From assembly GCF_000158195.2 (NCBI RefSeq), contig NZ_GL987994.1:368343-432342 (forward strand): a DNA stretch of 64,000 bases, given 5' to 3'. The translations under genes were made by a program, and so were the position numbers. This document shows positions 54,522 through 63,466 of the stretch, piece after piece. The DNA comes from Fusobacterium mortiferum ATCC 9817. GTDB lineage: Bacteria > Fusobacteriota > Fusobacteriia > Fusobacteriales > Fusobacteriaceae. The notes under the pieces are model-generated. The model searched no databases and had not been told where the DNA came from. It worked only from the letters and a program-made list of their open reading frames with translations. Position 1 is the stretch's first letter. Every line of letters begins with the position of its first letter.

Positions 54522-54833
54522 ATGGAGATATTCATAGATAAAAAAGTCCAAAACTATTATTTACAACATAATTATAAAGGCATTGTATTAAAAAAAGAGA
54601 TACAATCTTTTGGGTGAGCTGGATGTAGAGATATAATTCAAGGTGAATTTGTAAAAAATAGTGATTTATTAAAAGAAAATAAGATAAAATATGAAGAGAA
54701 GGATATAGAAGGGATAAAAGTGTTTATCCCTAAATATCTTAATTTAAATAATATTAAAGAGATTAGAATAACAAGATTATTCAGTGTTTTTAGTAAGGTT
54801 ATGCTACTGAATATTGAATTGAGTCAAATATAA
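54522..54833 (+). CDS. Putative HesB-like selenoprotein (in-frame UGA)
   Basis: Frame of 103 aa from ATG 54522 to TAA 54831-54833, with TGA at 54615-54617 (codon 32) read as Sec in the context QSFG-U-AGCRD. A hairpin AATTC-AAGGT-GAATT at 54635-54649 begins 17 bases after it, with GGT in its loop, as in bacterial SECIS elements. The rest continues without stops (EEKDIEGIKVFIPKYLN). Layout and the U-x-x-C motif resemble HesB/IscA-like selenoproteins. A strong upstream ribosome-binding site is not obvious; the gene follows the ligase stop by one base and may be coupled. Plain ORF calling misses it. Confidence 0.75.
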
Positions 54834-54858
54834 TATTTTAATATTGAGGGGGATTTTG

Positions 54859-57327
54859 GTGAATTTTGTAAAAGATTATAATAAGACTGCTATTATTTAT
54901 GATGGAAAGAGAATAAGCTACAGTGAGGTTATCAAAAAAAGTAAATATTTCTCTACTCTTTTTGATATCAAACCTCAGGATAAGGTTATCATCTTTATGG
55001 AAAATAGACCAGAATTATTATATAGTTTTTTAGGGACTTGGGATAAGAGAGGAACTTGTGTATGCTTAGATGCTAGTTTTAGTGGGGAAGAGCTAGTATA
55101 TTATTTAAATGATTCAGATGCTAAGTTTATTTATACATCTAATGGAAGTCAAAAAGCTGTGGTAGAGGGATTGGCTCTATCAGGAAAAACTTCTGAAGTA
55201 AAAGTAATAAATGTAGATGAGATAGAAGTAAAAGATATTGAGATAAAAGAGTATATTTTAAAAGCTCCAGAGAGAGATGATATAGCTCTTATGCTATATA
55301 CCTCAGGAACAACAGGAAATCCTAAAGGGGTAATGCTAAAATTTGATAATATTTTAGTCAATATAGAGGGATTAGATAAATATAAGATGTTTATTTCGGA
55401 AGATATAGTTTTAGCTCTACTTCCTATGCATCATATTTTTCCACTTTTAGGAGCAGGAGTAGTTCCTTTAGCTAAGGGAGCAACTATTGTCTTTTTAAAA
55501 GAGTTATCATCTCAAGCAATGGTAGAAGCTTTTAAGGAACATAGGGTAACTATGATGATAGGGGTTCCTAGACTCTGGGAGATGTTACATAAAAAGATAA
55601 TGGAAAAAATTAATTCTAGCAAAGTAACTAAAGCAGTATTTAAATTAGCTGAAAAGATAGAGAGTATAAGTATAAGAAAGAAAATTTTTAAAAAGGTTCA
55701 CGAAGGTTTTGGTGGGAATGTAAGATTTTTTGTTTCTGGAGGTTCTAAACTAGATCCACAAATATCAAAAGATTTCCTAACTTTAGGAATACAAGTGTGT
55801 GAAGGTTATGGAATGACTGAGACATCTCCAATGATATCTTTTACTCCTATCAATGAGATTGTTCCAGGTTCTGCTGGAAAAATTTTGCCAGGGGTAGAGG
55901 TAAAAATCTCTGAAGATGGAGAGATTTTAGCTAGAGGTAGAAATGTAATGGCTGGTTACTACAAACGTCCTGAAGCAACAGCAGAGACAATAGATAATGA
56001 AGGTTGGATACATACAGGGGATTTAGGAGAATTAAAGAATGAGTATTTATATGTAACAGGGCGTAAAAAAGAGATGATAGTTCTATCTAATGGAAAAAAT
56101 ATAAATCCAGTGGAGATAGAGCAATGGATAATGGCTAATACAAATCTAATTCAAGAAATGGCAGTAGCTGAAGTGGACTCTGTACTTACAGCAGTTGTAT
56201 ATCCTAATTTCCAAAAAATAGTTGAAGAAAAAATAACAAATATAAAGGAAACTCTAAAATGGGGAGTAATAGATAAATATAATGGAAAAGCTCCTAATTA
56301 TAGAAAAATATTAGATATTAGAATAGTCCAAGAGGAACTACCTAAAACTAAACTTGGAAAAGTAAGAAGATTTATGTTGCACTCTCTTTTAAATAAAAAG
56401 GAAGAGGAGAATATAAAGATAGAGGAGCCTAAATTTCAAGAGTATTCAGAATTAAAATCATATTTAGAGAAAGTGAAGAATAAGAAGATTACTCCTATGG
56501 CTCATCTTGAATTAGATTTAGGATTAGATTCTTTAGATATGGTTGAACTTCTTACTCATCTAGAAACAAGCTATGGTATTAAGGGAGAAGAGAGTATAAT
56601 AGTTAATAATCCTACTGTTGAAAAATTAGCTAATTATATAAAAGAGAATAGAGGAGAGAGAAAATTTGAAGAGATAAATTGGAAAGAGTATCTTAATCAA
56701 GAGAAAAATATTACTCTTCCAAATTCAAATATAGCTATACATCTAATAAAAGCTCTACTTTGGTTACCTTTAACTCTATATATTAGAGTAAAAAAATCAG
56801 GAATAGAAAATATTCCAAACGATAGACCTGTAATTTTTGCTGGAAATCATCAAAGCTTTTTAGATGCTTTTATATTTGGATATGCAACTCCATTTAAATA
56901 TTTAGTAAACTCCTATTCACTTGCTAAAATAAAACATTTTAATAAAGGATATCTGAAATTTTTAGCAAACCATTCCAATGTTGTATTAGTAGATATAAAT
57001 AAAAATCTAGGAGAAGTTCTGCAAACTATGGCTAAGGTATTAAAAGAGGGAAAAAATATAGTTATATTCCCAGAGGGAGCAAGAACAAGAGATGGAGAGA
57101 TGTTGGAATTTAAAAAAGCTTTTGCTATTTTAGCAAAAGAGATGGAGGTAGATATTGTTCCTTTTGGAATAAGAGGAGCTTATGAAGCTTTTCCAGCTAA
57201 TTCTAAATTACCTAAGCCAGCTCAAGTAGAAATAAAGTATTTTGAACCAATATCTTCAAAGGATAAAAGTTATGAAGAGATTGTTCAAGAAACAAGAGAT
57301 ACTTTGATTAAGTGGGTAGGAAAATAG
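54859..57327 (+). CDS. Acyl ligase - acyl carrier protein - acyltransferase fusion (second copy)
   Basis: Paralogue of the gene at 52031 with the same three domains, 822 aa from GTG 54859. That start aligns with the first copy and lies six bases after GAGGGGG; the TTG at 54844 is inside that site. YTSGTTGNPKGV (ligase), LDLGLDSLDMVE (carrier Ser) and NHQSFLDAF with FPEGARTRDG (acyltransferase) are all intact. The pair differ across their length, so they may prefer different acyl chains. A terminator follows. Confidence 0.9.
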   Translation: MNFVKDYNKTAIIYDGKRISYSEVIKKSKYFSTLFDIKPQDKVIIFMENRPELLYSFLGTWDKRGTCVCLDASFSGEELVYYLNDSDAKFIYTSNGSQKAVVEGLALSGKTSEVKVINVDEIEVKDIEIKEYILKAPERDDIALMLYTSGTTGNPKGVMLKFDNILVNIEGLDKYKMFISEDIVLALLPMHHIFPLLGAGVVPLAKGATIVFLKELSSQAMVEAFKEHRVTMMIGVPRLWEMLHKKIMEKINSSKVTKAVFKLAEKIESISIRKKIFKKVHEGFGGNVRFFVSGGSKLDPQISKDFLTLGIQVCEGYGMTETSPMISFTPINEIVPGSAGKILPGVEVKISEDGEILARGRNVMAGYYKRPEATAETIDNEGWIHTGDLGELKNEYLYVTGRKKEMIVLSNGKNINPVEIEQWIMANTNLIQEMAVAEVDSVLTAVVYPNFQKIVEEKITNIKETLKWGVIDKYNGKAPNYRKILDIRIVQEELPKTKLGKVRRFMLHSLLNKKEEENIKIEEPKFQEYSELKSYLEKVKNKKITPMAHLELDLGLDSLDMVELLTHLETSYGIKGEESIIVNNPTVEKLANYIKENRGERKFEEINWKEYLNQEKNITLPNSNIAIHLIKALLWLPLTLYIRVKKSGIENIPNDRPVIFAGNHQSFLDAFIFGYATPFKYLVNSYSLAKIKHFNKGYLKFLANHSNVVLVDINKNLGEVLQTMAKVLKEGKNIVIFPEGARTRDGEMLEFKKAFAILAKEMEVDIVPFGIRGAYEAFPANSKLPKPAQVEIKYFEPISSKDKSYEEIVQETRDTLIKWVGK

Positions 57328-57340
57328 TTTGAAAATTTAA

Positions 57341-57388
57341 AAAGTTTGATTAACTAGATTCAAAACTAGATTAATCAAACTTTTTTTA
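57341..57388. terminator. Bidirectional terminator
   Basis: AAAGTTTGATTAA pairs with TTAATCAAACTTT, with an inner CTAG-type stem and a T-run; it lies between converging genes. Confidence 0.85.
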
Positions 57389-57453
57389 TAGAATATATAA
57401 TATTGTAATTACTTTTCTTAAATTGATTTACTGGCTGAGTAATTACATAATAT

Positions 57454-59640
57454 TTAAAATTTTAGTGATAGTCCTAAGTAATAATTTCTTTCTGGAGCAG
57501 GAATAGCTGTTGTTGCAGTTTCAAAATAATTATAGTGTTCATTAAATATGTTATTAACTCCAATTTTAACAGTTAGATAATCTTTTATATTGTATTTTCC
57601 ATATAAGTCTGTTACTCCAAATCCAGAAATTTTATATTTATTGTAAGATTCTAGTTCTCTTTTTTCATAGCTACTATTATAGACATAAGTTGCTCCTAGA
57701 GAAAATTTATCATTAAATTTATAATCAGCTCCTAAAGTGATTTTCCATTTTGAAACAATTGGAACTTTATCTCCTTCCTTTAACCATTCGTTACTATTGA
57801 CTTTTTTTATTTTAGCATAAGTTATAGACTCACTTAAAGTTAACTTATCAAAATAGTGTTGAGCAAAAATTTCGCTGCCATATCTTCTTGTTTGACCGAT
57901 ATTTTCAAATTTCCATTCCTTTAAAGCTGGATTATTAGCATTTCTGTCTAATGTTGCTATTTCATTATTAGTTTGTGAAAAGAAAATAGATACTGTAATA
58001 AAACTATTATCTATAACATCTTTTATTCCGAATTCAATACTATCAATAGTTTCAGATTTTAGATTGCTATTAGTATATTTTTGATTTTCTTTATTAGTTA
58101 ATTGACTTGGAAGAGGAGAGATAAAACCTCTTTCATATCTAGTATAGATGCTTCCTACTTCACTAAATTTGTAATTAAGTCCAATTTCTCCAGCAAAATT
58201 ATCTGTACTTTTATCTATAGCGGTATAATCATTTATTAAAATTTTATTTGAATTATTATTAGGGAATAATATTCCGCCTAATATTCCACCATTTTCTAAA
58301 TTGTAACCTTTTATATTACCAAATGAATTTCTATAACCATTGTATTTTGAATATTCATATCTTAGTCCAGTAGTAAGAGCAAGTTTTTCAGTAAGATTAT
58401 AATTATTAAGTAAATATAGTGCATGGGTATCTTTACTGATATCAAAACTATTTTTTATAGTAACTATACCTTCAAGAGTTCCAAGAAGGTTAGGTGGAAT
58501 AGGAAAGTTATCAATACTTACATCTGAAAATTTAAATCTATCCGTTGTAACTAAACTATCTCTTTTAACATTAGTAGTAGTATAATCATATCCCATTACT
58601 AAAGTTCCACTATCATAGTCAAATTTAGATTTTAATTTAATCCCTTGAGATTCTTCAATAAATTTTCCATCTAAAGTAGATTTTAAATTTTTTATTAAAG
58701 GTGAAAATGGCATATTTGAAGTAAATTTAGGAATAGAAAAATCTCTAGTATCATTTTGTAAAAAGTTTCTTTCATATTTAGTTTTGAAAATATTTGAGTA
58801 TAAAGTTAGAGAGTTGCTAGCTCTGTATTCATAATCTAGAGAGAAAGAACCTCTTTTACTATCAAAATCAATATTTTCTCCTTTAGCTCGTCTATTTTGT
58901 GAAAGTAAGGATTTTTTTATCTCAGTAGATGTTTTACCTTCATCATTAAAATATAATCCTTGAAATTTTATTCTATGTTTTTCATTTATAATATAGTCTA
59001 ATGTTCCATTAAAACTTTTATTTTCAGAATTTTCATTTTCTCTATATCCATCTTTATTAGAATATTGTGTAGCAAGACTTAGATAAAGATTATCATTTAT
59101 ATTTTGTCCTATTGAAAAATCTAAGTTTTTATTATAATACGAGCCACCTTTGAGATCTGCAGAGATAAAATCTTTTCTACTATCTGCTAAGGTTATAATA
59201 TTAATTACTCCACCTGTTGTTCCACTTCCATATAAAGCAGCACTACCACCAGGTATTATTTCAATTTTTTCAATAGAACTTACAGGAATAGAATTAAGAG
59301 GTAGACTTCCCATAGATTCTTCAAGTGGGGTTAAGTTGATTCCATCTATCATAACTTTTACTCTACTCATTGAACGTTCTCCACTTCCACGAAGATTTAT
59401 AGTTGGACCAAATTGAGTATTAGTAATGATTATGTTAGGAGTATCTCTTAGAATTGCTTCTACATTATTATATTGTTTTTTTGAGATATCTTCTTTTGTA
59501 ATTAAAGTAATATTTTTATTAGTTTCAACTAATGGAGTATTTAAACCAGAAGTTGTTGTAATAGTTGTTGAGGATAAATGAATTTCATTTCCTAAAAGAA
59601 TTGTATTTATAGATAAAATCATAAAAATTATTTTTTTCAT
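57454..59640 (-). CDS. TonB-dependent outer-membrane receptor
   Basis: Protein of 728 aa with a signal peptide (KKIIFMILSINTILLG). The plug domain (about 30-150) has NNVEAILRDTPNI, INLRGSGERS and a GSAALYGSGTTGGVINIIT stretch. A beta-barrel follows, ending in the aromatic residue F of GLSLKF, as outer-membrane proteins do. It imports an iron carrier, heme or a similar ligand with energy from TonB. A palindromic operator lies between it and the divergent globin gene, and its own ribosome-binding site can pair in a hairpin. The ligand is unknown. Confidence 0.9.
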   Translation of the reverse strand: MKKIIFMILSINTILLGNEIHLSSTTITTTSGLNTPLVETNKNITLITKEDISKKQYNNVEAILRDTPNIIITNTQFGPTINLRGSGERSMSRVKVMIDGINLTPLEESMGSLPLNSIPVSSIEKIEIIPGGSAALYGSGTTGGVINIITLADSRKDFISADLKGGSYYNKNLDFSIGQNINDNLYLSLATQYSNKDGYRENENSENKSFNGTLDYIINEKHRIKFQGLYFNDEGKTSTEIKKSLLSQNRRAKGENIDFDSKRGSFSLDYEYRASNSLTLYSNIFKTKYERNFLQNDTRDFSIPKFTSNMPFSPLIKNLKSTLDGKFIEESQGIKLKSKFDYDSGTLVMGYDYTTTNVKRDSLVTTDRFKFSDVSIDNFPIPPNLLGTLEGIVTIKNSFDISKDTHALYLLNNYNLTEKLALTTGLRYEYSKYNGYRNSFGNIKGYNLENGGILGGILFPNNNSNKILINDYTAIDKSTDNFAGEIGLNYKFSEVGSIYTRYERGFISPLPSQLTNKENQKYTNSNLKSETIDSIEFGIKDVIDNSFITVSIFFSQTNNEIATLDRNANNPALKEWKFENIGQTRRYGSEIFAQHYFDKLTLSESITYAKIKKVNSNEWLKEGDKVPIVSKWKITLGADYKFNDKFSLGATYVYNSSYEKRELESYNKYKISGFGVTDLYGKYNIKDYLTVKIGVNNIFNEHYNYFETATTAIPAPERNYYLGLSLKF

Positions 59641-59644
59641 TAAA

Positions 59645-59680
59645 AGTAAACTCCTTTATTTTTTAATTAAAGTTTACTAA
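59645..59680 (-). promoter_or_regulatory. Leader hairpin covering the TonB receptor ribosome-binding site
   Basis: On the minus strand AGTAAACT and AGTTTACT form an 8-bp stem with an 18-base loop. The Shine-Dalgarno GGAG overlaps the start of the 3' arm. This could limit translation of the receptor. Confidence 0.4.
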
Positions 59681-59695
59681 AAAAATAAAGATTAG

Positions 59696-59715
59696 TCGGT
59701 AACATATGTTACCGA
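59696..59715. promoter_or_regulatory. Perfect 20-bp palindromic operator
   Basis: TCGGTAACATATGTTACCGA reads the same on both strands. It lies between the divergent TonB receptor and globin genes. The layout GTAAC-N4-GTTAC is that of a dimeric CRP/FNR-family site. The regulator is not in this window. Confidence 0.75.
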
Positions 59716-59773
59716 TTTTTAAAGAAAAATATATTATACTAATATTATCTAGTTTTAAGGAGGAAAATAAGAT

Positions 59774-60214
59774 ATGTTATCACAAAAAACAATTGATATA
59801 GTAAAAGCAACAGTACCAGCTTTAAAAGAAAGAGGAGTAGAGATTACTCAAGTATTTTATAAAAATATGTTAGGAGAAAATCCAGATATAAGAGCTATGT
59901 TTGATCCAGAAAAACAAAAAGATGGTTCTCAACCAAAAGCTTTAGCGATGACAGTATTAGCAGCAGCTCAAAATATAGAGAATTTAGCTATTTTAGCTCC
60001 TGCTGTACAAAAAATTGCTAAAACACATGTAAATGTAAATGTTAAACCAGAGCATTATCCTATTGTAGGAAAATATCTTTTAGGTGCAATTAAAGAAGTA
60101 TTAGGAGAAACAGCAACTGAAGAAGTTCTTAATGCTTGGGCAGAAGCTTATGGAGTAATAGCAGATATTTTTATCAAAGTAGAAGCAGATATATACGCTG
60201 AACAAAATAGATAA
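59774..60214 (+). CDS. Single-domain globin, Vitreoscilla hemoglobin type
   Basis: Heme protein of 146 aa, the same length as Vitreoscilla hemoglobin and similar throughout ([58 protein letters not shown]). Key positions match: Y29 (B10), Q53-P54 (E7-E8) and the proximal H85 (F8). No FAD reductase domain is attached. In an anaerobe the likely job is to detoxify nitric oxide or oxygen with a separate reductase. A GGAGG site and a palindromic operator lie upstream. Confidence 0.93.
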   Translation: MLSQKTIDIVKATVPALKERGVEITQVFYKNMLGENPDIRAMFDPEKQKDGSQPKALAMTVLAAAQNIENLAILAPAVQKIAKTHVNVNVKPEHYPIVGKYLLGAIKEVLGETATEEVLNAWAEAYGVIADIFIKVEADIYAEQNR

Positions 60215-60218
60215 TTGA

Positions 60219-60243
60219 AAAAGGAGCTGAAAACAGCTCCTTA
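60219..60243. terminator. Bidirectional terminator
   Basis: AAGGAGCTG-AAAA-CAGCTCCTT. On the minus strand it is followed by a T-run, so it mainly ends transcription of the neighbouring globin and helicase genes that converge here. Confidence 0.8.
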
Positions 60244-60247
60244 AAAT

Positions 60248-61885
60248 CTATTTATTTTCTTTTTTCTTTCTTTTTGAATTTTCCTTTTTTTCCTTACTTT
60301 TATCTTCGTTAGATTTATCCTTAGCTTTTTCAACAAGAGGCTTTTTACCATTTTTATCTTTTTGGAAAGCTTCTAATATAATTTCAGCTTCAGTAAAAGG
60401 AACAGACATAAATGAGAAGTTTTCAAAAACCTCAACATTTTTAATTTTTCTATCATCAACTTTAGATTTTTTTATAACATAGTCTACAAGTTTTTTAGGA
60501 GTCATAGCATTTTTTCTACCTAGTGCAATAAATAATCTTACTTTACCAGATTTTTCTAACTTAACCTCACTGATTTCATTGTAGTTATTCTCATCTAAGA
60601 TATCATCATAAGCATGTTTTAATAAAGCAGCAACTAAATCCAAAGCTTGTTCTCCATTTAGAAGTTCCTTTGCAAAATCTTTAAAATTATCATAATTTCC
60701 TTCTGCTAAAATATTATTTAGTTCTTCCATAAGTCTGAATTTTTTAGCTTGTATTACATCTTTTATTTCAGGAACTCTCTCTTTTCTTATCTCAGTTTTT
60801 ACAATTCTTTGAATTTGAAGTAATCTTCTATACTCTTGTGGAGTGATAAAAGTGATAGCAGTTCCTTCTTTTCCAGCTCTTCCTGTTCTTCCTATTCTAT
60901 GTACATAGCTTTCAGCTTCTTGTGGTATAGAGTAGTTAATAACATGAGATAAATCATTTACATCAATTCCTCTAGCAGCTACGTCAGTTGCTACAAGTAC
61001 ATTTATCTTTTTAGCTTTAAATCTTTTTAAAGTAACCTCTCTATAATTTTGGCTGATATCTCCATGTAGACCTTCAGCATCATATCCTCTATCATTTAAT
61101 TTTCCTACTAAGTCATTGGCATCATTTTTTGTACGACAGAAAACAATTCCATAGAAATCTCTAGTTAAATCAATAATTCTACAAAGAGCTTCAAACTTAT
61201 CTTTTTCATGTACTTCAAAATATATTTGATCAGTTAAATCAGTAGTTAATTCTCTAGCTTTTACAGCTAAAACTTCATAATCTTTCATATGATTTTTAGC
61301 AATTTTCATAATTTCATTTGGCATAGTTGCTGAAAAGAATAACATTCTCTTATCTTCATTAGTAGCTTCTAATATTTTTTCAATATCCTCTACAAATCCC
61401 ATATTTAACATTTCATCTGCTTCATCTAAGATAAAATATTTTAAATCTTGTAACTTGATAAGTTTTCTTTCCATTAAGTCAATTACTCTTCCAGGAGTAC
61501 CAACAATAATATCAGTTCCTTTTTTTAATTGTCTAATTTGAAACTCTATTGATTGCCCACCATATACAGGAGTAATTCTTATTTTTTTACCGTGAGCTAA
61601 ACTATTCATCTCTTCAGCTACTTGTAGAGCTAATTCTCTAGTAGGAGCTAGAACTATTGCTTGTATAACTTTACTTGGCTCAAAATTTTCTAATATAGGA
61701 AGAGAGAAAGCAGCAGTTTTTCCTGTTCCTGTTTGAGCTTGCCCAATTATATCCTTATCTCCATTTAATAGAGCTGGAATTGTTAACGCCTGGATAGGAG
61801 TAGGCTGTTCATACCCTTTCTTTGCCAAAGCTTTTAATGTTTTCTCACTCAATCCTAATTCTCTAAATTGTTCTAATTTTTCCAT
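60248..61885 (-). CDS. DEAD-box RNA helicase (DeaD/CshA type)
   Basis: ATP-dependent RNA helicase of 545 aa. Motifs in order: Q-motif YEQPTPIQ, AQTGTGKT, PTRELA, DEAD, SAT, HRIGRTGRAG. Residues about 445-510 form a DbpA-like RNA-binding domain, and the C-terminal tail is Lys/Glu-rich and disordered. It probably serves ribosome assembly or mRNA turnover at low temperature. The leader (61886-62170) is long, 285 bases, as is common for cold-shock helicases. Confidence 0.93.
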   Translation of the reverse strand: MEKLEQFRELGLSEKTLKALAKKGYEQPTPIQALTIPALLNGDKDIIGQAQTGTGKTAAFSLPILENFEPSKVIQAIVLAPTRELALQVAEEMNSLAHGKKIRITPVYGGQSIEFQIRQLKKGTDIIVGTPGRVIDLMERKLIKLQDLKYFILDEADEMLNMGFVEDIEKILEATNEDKRMLFFSATMPNEIMKIAKNHMKDYEVLAVKARELTTDLTDQIYFEVHEKDKFEALCRIIDLTRDFYGIVFCRTKNDANDLVGKLNDRGYDAEGLHGDISQNYREVTLKRFKAKKINVLVATDVAARGIDVNDLSHVINYSIPQEAESYVHRIGRTGRAGKEGTAITFITPQEYRRLLQIQRIVKTEIRKERVPEIKDVIQAKKFRLMEELNNILAEGNYDNFKDFAKELLNGEQALDLVAALLKHAYDDILDENNYNEISEVKLEKSGKVRLFIALGRKNAMTPKKLVDYVIKKSKVDDRKIKNVEVFENFSFMSVPFTEAEIILEAFQKDKNGKKPLVEKAKDKSNEDKSKEKKENSKRKKKENK

Positions 61886-62170
61886 TATTCACATCCTTAT
61901 AATCTAAAATTCATCATTGTCCACCGTAGTGTCCTATAATATTTATATATCTGTTTTATTATAGGAAACTCTCTGTTCAAATTTTATATAAGCATTTAGC
62001 GGTTAAAAAAGAGTAATAAATTTTTTATTAATTTATAATTCAGAGAATAATCCTATATTTTTCTAATACAGTATGATATATTGTACCATACTTTTCAAAG
62101 AATTGTAAGCTTTTTTATTTTTTTTACAATTTTTTTACAAAAAAAGTGTTTAAAAATCGTGTGTTTATAT
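61886..62170. other. Long non-coding leader of the helicase gene
   Basis: AT-rich region of 285 bases between the helicase start and the end of the phosphodiesterase gene. No gene is supported. Because the helicase is read leftward, this is its upstream region and may contain a regulatory 5' UTR. I see no clear known riboswitch. Confidence 0.45.
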
Positions 62171-62713
62171 TTAGAAATTTATCTCCATTAAAATATTCTC
62201 ATCTAAATCTTTAATTTGAAATTTAGTTTCATCTAAGATAGCAAAGCTATGATTACTATTATTTTTAGGAAGAGATATGGAACCAGGATTAAAGAAATAT
62301 CTCTCATCTTTTTTTTCAATCATTGGAATATGGAAATGTCCATATAGTAGTATATCTCCTTCTGACATAGGAAGAGGATTATCAATATTATAAATATGTC
62401 CATGAGTTAAAAAAACTCTTTTATTTCCTAAATATATCATAGAATAATCGCTCATAATAGGATAACTCAACACCATTTGGTCTACTTCGCTGTCACAATT
62501 TCCTCTTACTGCTATGATTTTATCTTTATATTTATTTAAAATTTCAATTACCTCTTTTGGAGAATAATCCTTAGGAAGAGGATTTCTAGGACCATGATAT
62601 AATTCATCTCCAAGTATTACAAGTTTATCATAGTTTTCTTTTTCAAAAATTTCCATCACTTTTTTTAAATAGTATAAAGAACCATGAATATCTGATATAA
62701 TAAATAGTTTCAT
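62171..62713 (-). CDS. yfcE: YfcE-type metallophosphodiesterase
   Basis: Calcineurin-like phosphodiesterase of 180 aa from ATG 62713, directly behind TAGGAGGAAATTT; an upstream in-frame ATG at 62749 has no such site. Metal-binding motifs are SDIHGS, GDELYHG, RGNCDSE, THGH and YGHFHIP, in the order usual for YfcE. The phosphodiesterase substrate in vivo is unknown for the family. The palindromic repeat copy B lies upstream. Confidence 0.9.
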   Translation of the reverse strand: MKLFIISDIHGSLYYLKKVMEIFEKENYDKLVILGDELYHGPRNPLPKDYSPKEVIEILNKYKDKIIAVRGNCDSEVDQMVLSYPIMSDYSMIYLGNKRVFLTHGHIYNIDNPLPMSEGDILLYGHFHIPMIEKKDERYFFNPGSISLPKNNSNHSFAILDETKFQIKDLDENILMEINF

Positions 62714-62769
62714 AAATTTCCTCCTAAATAATATAAAAATAAAATTCAAGAATGATGAAGATTGAAGAG

Positions 62770-62873
62770 AATAAATAGAGCAAGTCAGCGAAAGCGAATG
62801 CTAAAAAACACAACTGTTTGAGTGAAACGAGTTTTGTGTTTTTAGTGAGCTAAGCCATACTTGCTCTTTATTC
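62770..62873 (+). repeat. Palindromic intergenic repeat, copy B
   Basis: Outer arms AGAGCAAGT (62777-62785) and ACTTGCTCT (62859-62867); inner arms CTAAAAAACACAA and TTGTGTTTTTAG; a GCGAAAGCG block on the left. It is related to copy A at 23050-23156. It lies between nadD and the phosphodiesterase gene, both on the minus strand. Confidence 0.65.
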
Positions 62874-62899
62874 TTTGAACGAAAGTCATTCTTGAATTA

Positions 62900-63466
62900 T
62901 TATCTATACAATTTATTTTTTTGAATAAAATCAGCTACTTTTTGAGGAAGCAGGTCATCAACTTTTTCATTTTTTTTCAACCTCTCTCTCACTAAAGTAG
63001 AGGAAATATTGTAGAGTGGAGTATCTAAATAGATTATATTATTATGAGAAACACCACCATTATAACCCTCTCTACGAAAAACAATAACTTTACTTAACTC
63101 TAATATTTTTTTATAATCTTTCCATTTAGAAAAGTTATAAGCAGAATCTTCTCCAACTATTTCATAAAATTCATGGTGTCCACCATAAAAAGATATTATT
63201 TTTTTTAAGGTATCAATAGTATAAGAGGTTTTTTTACTTTTTATTTCAATATCAGAGATAATTATTTTTTCATTTCCTTCAAAGGCTAATTCACACATTT
63301 TTTTTCTAAGTTCTCCACTTAGCATAATATCATCTCTATGAGAAGCTTTTCCAACAGGAATAATAATTATTCTATCTAATTCTAGTTTTTTAAGAATAAA
63401 TTTTACTATTTCAACATGAGCTTTATGTATGGGATTAAAGCTTCCACCATAAATTCCTATTCTCAT
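62900..63466 (-). CDS. nadD: Nicotinate-nucleotide adenylyltransferase NadD
   Basis: Joins nicotinate mononucleotide to ATP on the NAD pathway. The protein is 188 aa with the nucleotidyltransferase motif GGSFNPIHKAHVEI, the second motif ISSTLVRERL (SxTxxR) and a conserved middle VGEDSAYNF. It overlaps the preceding PTS IIA gene by 4 bases, so the two are coupled. Confidence 0.94.
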   Translation of the reverse strand: MRIGIYGGSFNPIHKAHVEIVKFILKKLELDRIIIIPVGKASHRDDIMLSGELRKKMCELAFEGNEKIIISDIEIKSKKTSYTIDTLKKIISFYGGHHEFYEIVGEDSAYNFSKWKDYKKILELSKVIVFRREGYNGGVSHNNIIYLDTPLYNISSTLVRERLKKNEKVDDLLPQKVADFIQKNKLYR

